DNA of 64,000 bases from Petrosia ficiformis (Eukaryota; Porifera; Demospongiae; Haplosclerida; Petrosiidae), in contig OX345636.1 in the NCBI GenBank assembly GCA_947044365.1, forward strand, positions 47,904,896 through 47,968,895, written 5' to 3'. The notes under the pieces are model-generated. The model searched no databases. It had not been told where the DNA came from and saw only the letters and a program-made list of their open reading frames with translations. Shown in pieces: positions 58,888-64,000 of the stretch. Made by a program: the position numbers and the translations under genes. Position 1 is the first letter of the stretch, and each line of letters opens with the position of its first letter.

Positions 58888-58942
58888 ACGTCCGTGGGAC
58901 ACGTGATCCTAGGATGACGTTCACGTGCGAGGACCACGTGTC
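58888..58942. promoter_or_regulatory. CACGTG cluster between divergent units
   Basis: Three CACGTG boxes (58900-58905, 58922-58927, 58935-58940) and a TGACGT (58915-58920) within 41 bp, next to a TA-rich stretch. CACGTG is the core site of bHLH factors, and TGACGT resembles a CRE half site. The cluster lies between gene E (minus) and the exon at 58990 (plus), so a shared promoter is possible. This is inference from motifs only. Confidence 0.4.
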
Positions 58943-58989
58943 TTTTTTGGCTGTTGAGCACGACCATAATTATATATAATTTCCTACAG

Positions 58990-59206
58990 TTGCATCGCTA
59001 TCCGGCAGAATGCAGTGAAAGCAAGAAACGGTCTTTGAGGAGGAAGGCCCACGAACACTACAAAATCAAAAGTGGCACCCTCGTGTACTCAGCCATGTCA
59101 GCAACTAAAGCAAATGAAAAGAAGGGATGTTTCAGTGAAAGAGAGTTATCAAGAATGAGAATGGGAGACTTTGAATATTCACAAGCTGTCATTCCTTTAA
59201 CACAAG
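58990..59206 (+). CDS. orphan exon, Lys/Arg-rich
   Basis: An exon between TATAATTTCCTACAG and a GTAAAT donor, encoding RYPAECSESKKRSLRRKA, then EHYKIKSGTLVYSAMS and a polar tail. The SESKKRSLRRKA...GTLVY pattern resembles the region just before the zinc-binding domain of retroelement integrases, also found in some domesticated genes. The zinc-binding part itself is not seen. No further exons were found. It may belong to a host gene or a relic. Confidence 0.4.
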
Positions 59207-59214
59207 GTAAATAA

Positions 59215-60940
59215 TAATTAATATAATTACACATAAAGACTAATTATAAATAATATATGATTAGCGATGTCAGCAATTAATTAAATTTGCGAAAATATTT
59301 CTCTGTATAATTAGACTTATGGTATGGCACAAAGTGACTGTTCAAAAATTGTGCGAGTCTTTGCTGAATAAGTGAGTACTAGGTTTTTTAGGATGCTGAT
59401 AAAGAAAATGGCAGTAGTTTCTTTTTGTTACCCCTCTATTAAATACTCCAATAAAAGTGATATGACTGAGGAGTCAAGTGGACTTGATTATAATTATAGT
59501 AATGACTAGATTTCAAATATGTTATTAATGTTTTTATGGCCCGTAGGGCCATCCTTATGATTGCTTTCCACGGGGTTGAATCTATATATATATATTTTCT
59601 TGTGTCCACTTGCGGGAGTATGCGTTGTATACGTAGTTAAGGAAGTTGCGTCATTCCCGGGGGGCTCGGTCAATTAATGGGTGTGGCGTGTAAAATAACG
59701 CGCACTCGAGCTCTACAGACCAGCAGACAGAAAGCTGCCTGTAAATAAGTAGCTTACGTAGAAACTGGAACTAATAGCTACCTATTCTGCCTGAAATATA
59801 TTTCTAAAGTTCTACAAGGTTTTTTGAAAGGTCAGGAGAGTAGATAATCAAAATAATAACTATAATAAGCTGTTGTCTTTCATGCTTGATAAAGTCAGCC
59901 ATGATTACTGAATCCTGGACACCACAAAGCAGTCAATGTATCTTCACTTAAATTTGTAAAGCAATCATAGGGATGTTTTTTTTCTCTATATACACTTGTT
60001 CTAATTTTGATTACGCATGTGAGTATTAATCATGTTGAAAAAATTGGTCATTGAAAAGCAGTTAACTGGTTAACTGCCAGTTATGGTATATCAGTTAAGT
60101 GGTTATAATAATTGTGTTAGGTTCACAGCTCTATATACATGTAGACTTCTATTTAGCACATCAATTAAGTTTGAGCGTCTCTATACTAAAACTCTGAAAC
60201 CTTTTATATTTACCTCAGAAGTACAGAAAAAAAGTTTTAAAAGCCCCTAGCATTTTAGCAACCCATTCACACAATATACATGTAACTCACATTTAAACAC
60301 ATATTCAACATAATAATTGGTTCAAAACAACCAACCATATTCACTTCGACCTCTTTTTTGCATGTATTTGACAAAAGATATCACGTGACTGAATATTGAT
60401 CATTGTCCATAAAAGCCTAAAAATTGGAATCTTTTTCTGTAATGCGTTTTGTTTTGGAAACTGTACAGTAAAAGCTACTCGCTCTACTCAACCATAGTTT
60501 ACATTGCATAAATAGTTAAATACAAAACAGGTATGATTTTTTGGTAGAAAAAAAAATTGCCCGATAATAGATTTGTCCGCCCTTGACTAATTAGGAGCAC
60601 AAAGAAAATGTTTGTATCAGATATTCTGCTTGTACATCACTTCTGTATAACTTGACATGTAGTGCAGTTTACATAATTAAGGTGTAAACAATAGGTGTGG
60701 TTAGTGGGTGTGGTTGTAATTTGCTTGATTAGGGAAAATACTGATCATATCACAAACACTTCAGCACCCAGTGACCAAGACATGTACAATAAATTATAGG
60801 GGAATAATGTACAGGTTTCAACTACCTGTTAACTGCCAGAGATTAATGGTAATAGTCTATGTTGTGGGGAAATAACCAATTTTGGGGTGTCTACATGCTT
60901 TCCTAATACATTCATTTCAGAATAATTATTATAAACATAA
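59215..60940. other. non-coding stretch
   Basis: No gene is seen apart from the dispersed repeat at 59537-59995. The rest is A+T-rich unique-looking DNA. Confidence 0.4.
59537..59995 (-). mobile_element. dispersed repeat, inverted relative of 53896-54420
   Basis: Begins TTTTTATGGCCCGTAGGGCC and ends ATGTTTTTTTTCTCTATATA, the inverse of 53896-54420. The two copies lie on either side of gene E, in inverted orientation. Confidence 0.6.
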
Positions 60941-60949
60941 ATGAATACG

Positions 60950-62470
60950 AAAACATACCTTGGTCTTTTCTCTCTTGCTTTTTCCTCATGTTTTCCTTTT
61001 TTCTTTTCTTTTCTTCAGTAGGAGTTTGCTTGAGCTAAAAAAAAGAACAACAATGAACTATCAACGAGTATGGAAAGCCAAATATACCTTGGTCTCTTCT
61101 CTTTTTCTTTTTCCTAAACTCTTCTTTCTTTTCTTCTATTGCCTTTAAGTTCTCGATACTTATCAAGACTTTACCTGATTTTTGAGGGTCAGGAATCTGC
61201 ATTTCAGGACCCTTTTGCAAACGTTTTGAGAACTGTGTTCTTAGGAAGAGTATTGTTTCATGGGCAACTCTTAAACCGTTTTCTCAGGGTAGAAAAAGTA
61301 TGGCTTAGGCTGAAATTCTTGGCCAAAATAATCTTTGTAAGCTGGAAGATGACAGCCATACACCATATATGGAACATATGGATATGATGTAATATTCTGA
61401 CTTTGTGAATAGTACGGATGAAAAGGCAGATTATCAATGGAATTACATGTCTGAAAGGGGTGAAGGGTAGCAGTAACAGTGGTGCTATTGGTGTCACTAT
61501 ATATTATATTAGACAGAGAAGAAGAATATATGGGGCTAGTTGTATCCCCATGAAGGGAGAGACTACTAGTACTACTAGGACTACTGTTAAAAGAAACATT
61601 AGCATATGCACAAGAAGATGGCTGCCCTTCTATAACACCCATGTATTCTTTTCCATTCATTGTATCTTCCATCGCTTTGCAGGTCATATCCTTCTTCAGC
61701 CTACTTTCTTCTTCAGTAAAATTTATTGCATCTGATTTTCTACCACTGCATCTTGCAGGACTACATAATGGAATGAACTTCAGCACAGTGCAATTAGCTA
61801 AAGTGCTCATTTCTTTGGTATAATAACATCCTTGTTTAAGGGAAAAATCCCTGTGCAATGGAATCCAGCCTGAATATTTTTTTATAGTCATAGCGCTTGT
61901 CCATGCTTCATTGAATAATTAGGAAAAAGTAAAACGGGTTACTACTTTACCTGGATTTTTGCTGATAAAACTGTGGCAAACATCCTTCCAAGAAGATTTT
62001 AAGGGGCCAAATGGTCCTTTACTATAGTTGAGTTTTGTGAAATGATTGGGGAGGGAGACAGTGTAATGTGATGATCGAATGACCGTCCAAAAGAAGAAGT
62101 ATAGCGGTCGGGCAGAAGGGGCATGTGGTAAAAAATGGTGCAGAAACCATAAATCAAATAGTTCACTGTTAATTCAATCTGATTCCGACATTCCATACAT
62201 GGTTCCTGTATACCCTGGACTAATGAAATTACATCTTTTCTAGTATGAGGAAATCCAATTTAAGCAGATCCCAACAAAAATTCTAATAACTCTTTTACTT
62301 CCTCATCTGACAAATATTTCTGTCCACTTTTACTTCCTGACAATACTCTCCCAGACACATGGTCTTGTAGGGTGGATTTGGGAATTTCATATTCTTCAGC
62401 CGCCCTTTGTACAGACATTCCTTCCTTTATGGCTTTACAGTAAAGCAGCCACTACTTCAATTGTACTTCA
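60950..62470 (-). pseudogene. pogo/Tigger-like transposon relic
   Basis: Read leftwards from about 62460: a psq-type helix-turn-helix (AIKEGMSVQRAAEEYEIPKS), then SDEEVKELLEFLLGSA, a stop, and IGFPHTRKDVISLVQGI. The central DDE domain is mostly deleted; the frame resumes near 62030 with GPFGPLKSSWKDVCHSF and SKNPGKVVTRFTFS, then NEAWTSAMTI. A frameshift at about 61880 follows (the proper frame would read IQAGFHCTGIFPLNKDV), and then a long tail with KFIPLCSPARC. Further left, Lys/Glu-rich stretches (EKKEEFRKKKKRRDQ) look like the basic tail of such proteins. It is broken in several places. Confidence 0.65.
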
Positions 62471-62519
62471 TTTCAAGCTGTGAATCGATAGCAATAGGCT
62501 AGATGAGCTGTGTTTCAGT

Positions 62520-63560
62520 AAACTCTTGCTACCAGACATCATCTAAAAGTTGTTAAACAGTGGCTGTGAGTTACAAATTGTGATAACCTTAAAATAGAAA
62601 GGTTTTAATAAAAGCCTGTTATTGCTTTTGATTCTTGTATGATTTGACGTCTGCTGGTAGTATTTTCAAAGTGCCAATGTTTGTAGGTTTGCTAGAATTT
62701 TGCCAACAGACTAACAGACAGACAAAACGATTACAGCATACAAGGATCAAAGTAACTCATGGTCGCCATTTAACAACTTTCAGAAGACGTCTGGTAGCAA
62801 AAGATAGCATATACATATATGCCATTGCTAAATCATAATATATATTATATAAAGTATGGCTATATAATTGGTGTATAATTACATGTACATGTAGATATAC
62901 TCCTTGGCCTTGGGTTACATTGTCTTTCTGCATAAACCTCCTCCACTGTAGTTAGGTATTACATTTACTTGTATATCTGTCATCAATGTCCTAAACATAC
63001 ATGTACATCATAATTATTTACATGTATATGTATAGCTACTAACACTTTAGTAAGTGTGGTTCATATGTTGTTTATTGATATTCTTATCTTGTTTTGGGTG
63101 GTCTTACCTCTTTATGGAGTGTTAATTTATTCATTTAAATCTTATGATGGGTTTTGTGTGTGACTAATAATATTCACTAGTTCTATACATTATCAGGAAT
63201 TTATTATCTTTCTATGAATCATATTTTTCTTGCCTGTGATCAGTAGCTGTTGAAATTAGAAATTATATAAATCAGACTATATACTCATATACTTGTAGAT
63301 GAGGATTTGGAAAATAATAATTTGTCAAGTCAGGCCATCATTTAGATGATTTGTCAGGGGGATGGGAGCAAATGTTTAATTTTAAAGACTATGGTGGGTG
63401 GTGGGGCTGATGGGTGACATACAGGAGTATTATTCTGTGCCTATAGATAAACCAACTTCCAAGGGGAGTGATCTTCTAGCAAGGGGTGGCGAGGAATGCA
63501 CCCACCCTAAATGAAACATTAGAATATGTACATGTAAGTCCTAATTATTATAAGAAGAGC
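62520..63560. other. non-coding stretch
   Basis: No supported gene. A+T-rich with TACATGTA words. Confidence 0.4.
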
Positions 63561-63569
63561 AGAGCAAAT

Positions 63570-63790
63570 AATTATAAAATTAAACAAACCACTTTCATAT
63601 AACCCTACATGCATAAGTACAGCTCTTTGTATTTTGCTTTATAGCAGTGTAAGTACTTATGTAGGGTTATATGGAAGTGGTTTGTTTAATTTTAGGTCCT
63701 ACGTTAACCTCCCAACCTTGTTCGCATGCTTTTTGGGTGTTGACATCCCTACATCTTCTTTCTTTTTATTGGAAATGTTTTTTATTATTC
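63570..63790. mobile_element. foldback MITE, copy 3 (partial)
   Basis: ATTAAACAAACCACTTTCAT mirrors GGAAGTGGTTTGTTTAATTT, and the right part (TTAACCTCCCAACCTTGTTC, CATCCCTACATCTTCTTTCT) matches the elements before GTPase exons B and C. No GTPase exon follows within the window. Confidence 0.7.
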
Positions 63791-64000
63791 TTGTTTTAAG
63801 TCTGTTGGTAGATCGATCGAAGAGCAAATGCTGTTAATTGTCCATATATATTGGCAATAGACATATGCAAACCTTTCTCCCATACTGGACTATAATCTCT
63901 TTTGCACTCTCCATAGTGGCTTCTCCGTTATGAATGTTACATGTATAATTACACACTAGACAACATTTTCAACTAACTAAACTAAATACTAATTCTTTTG

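Noticed and set aside
61271..61891. A 206-residue host protein
   Set aside because: Its start matches the end of a pogo/Tigger transposase read in a shifted frame, so it is a transposon relic.

Overview
The window is A+T-rich animal DNA. Genes are split by GT-AG introns, there is a 5S rRNA cluster, many kinds of DNA transposon and foldback (MITE-like) repeat, and the palindromic word TACATGTA recurs everywhere. The gene types (Roc-COR-like GTPases joined to ankyrin repeats and a death-fold domain) and the repeat style suggest an early-branching metazoan, most likely a demosponge. That is an inference from style, not a database match.

Layout. 0-6 kb: a TTAA-flanked MITE, then large GTPase exon A (2801-4834, +) and a minisatellite. 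6-10 kb: a coiled-coil exon and a micro-exon in the same splice phase as exon A. 10-19.6 kb: a long intron or spacer packed with relics of hAT, Tc1/mariner-like and BED/BEN elements and MITEs. 19.6-22.1 kb: GTPase exon B with a matching short terminal exon (+). 24.8-28.6 kb: gene D (-), an intact three-exon ankyrin/Roc-COR/CARD-like gene that converges on B. 29.1-33.4 kb: the last four exons of a coiled-coil gene (-), possibly CCDC89-like. 34-40.7 kb: eight 5S rRNA genes or fragments in both orientations. 40.83-58.4 kb: a second copy of the whole 13.94-28.57 kb block, holding GTPase copy C (5'-truncated, nonsense codon, frameshift) and gene E, an intact paralogue of D. 58.4-64 kb: hairpin-rich DNA with a CACGTG cluster, an orphan exon, a pogo/Tigger-like relic and more MITEs.

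The main theme is a duplicated convergent pair: a plus-strand P-loop GTPase with an odd insert, and a minus-strand ANK-GTPase-CARD-like protein. The domain plan resembles innate-immune or cell-death signalling proteins. There are signs of recent gene conversion (A into B), patchy D/E divergence, loss of the 5' exons in C, and a changed upstream region for E. D and E are the best supported genes: every splice junction keeps phase in both, and each sum of exon lengths is divisible by three.
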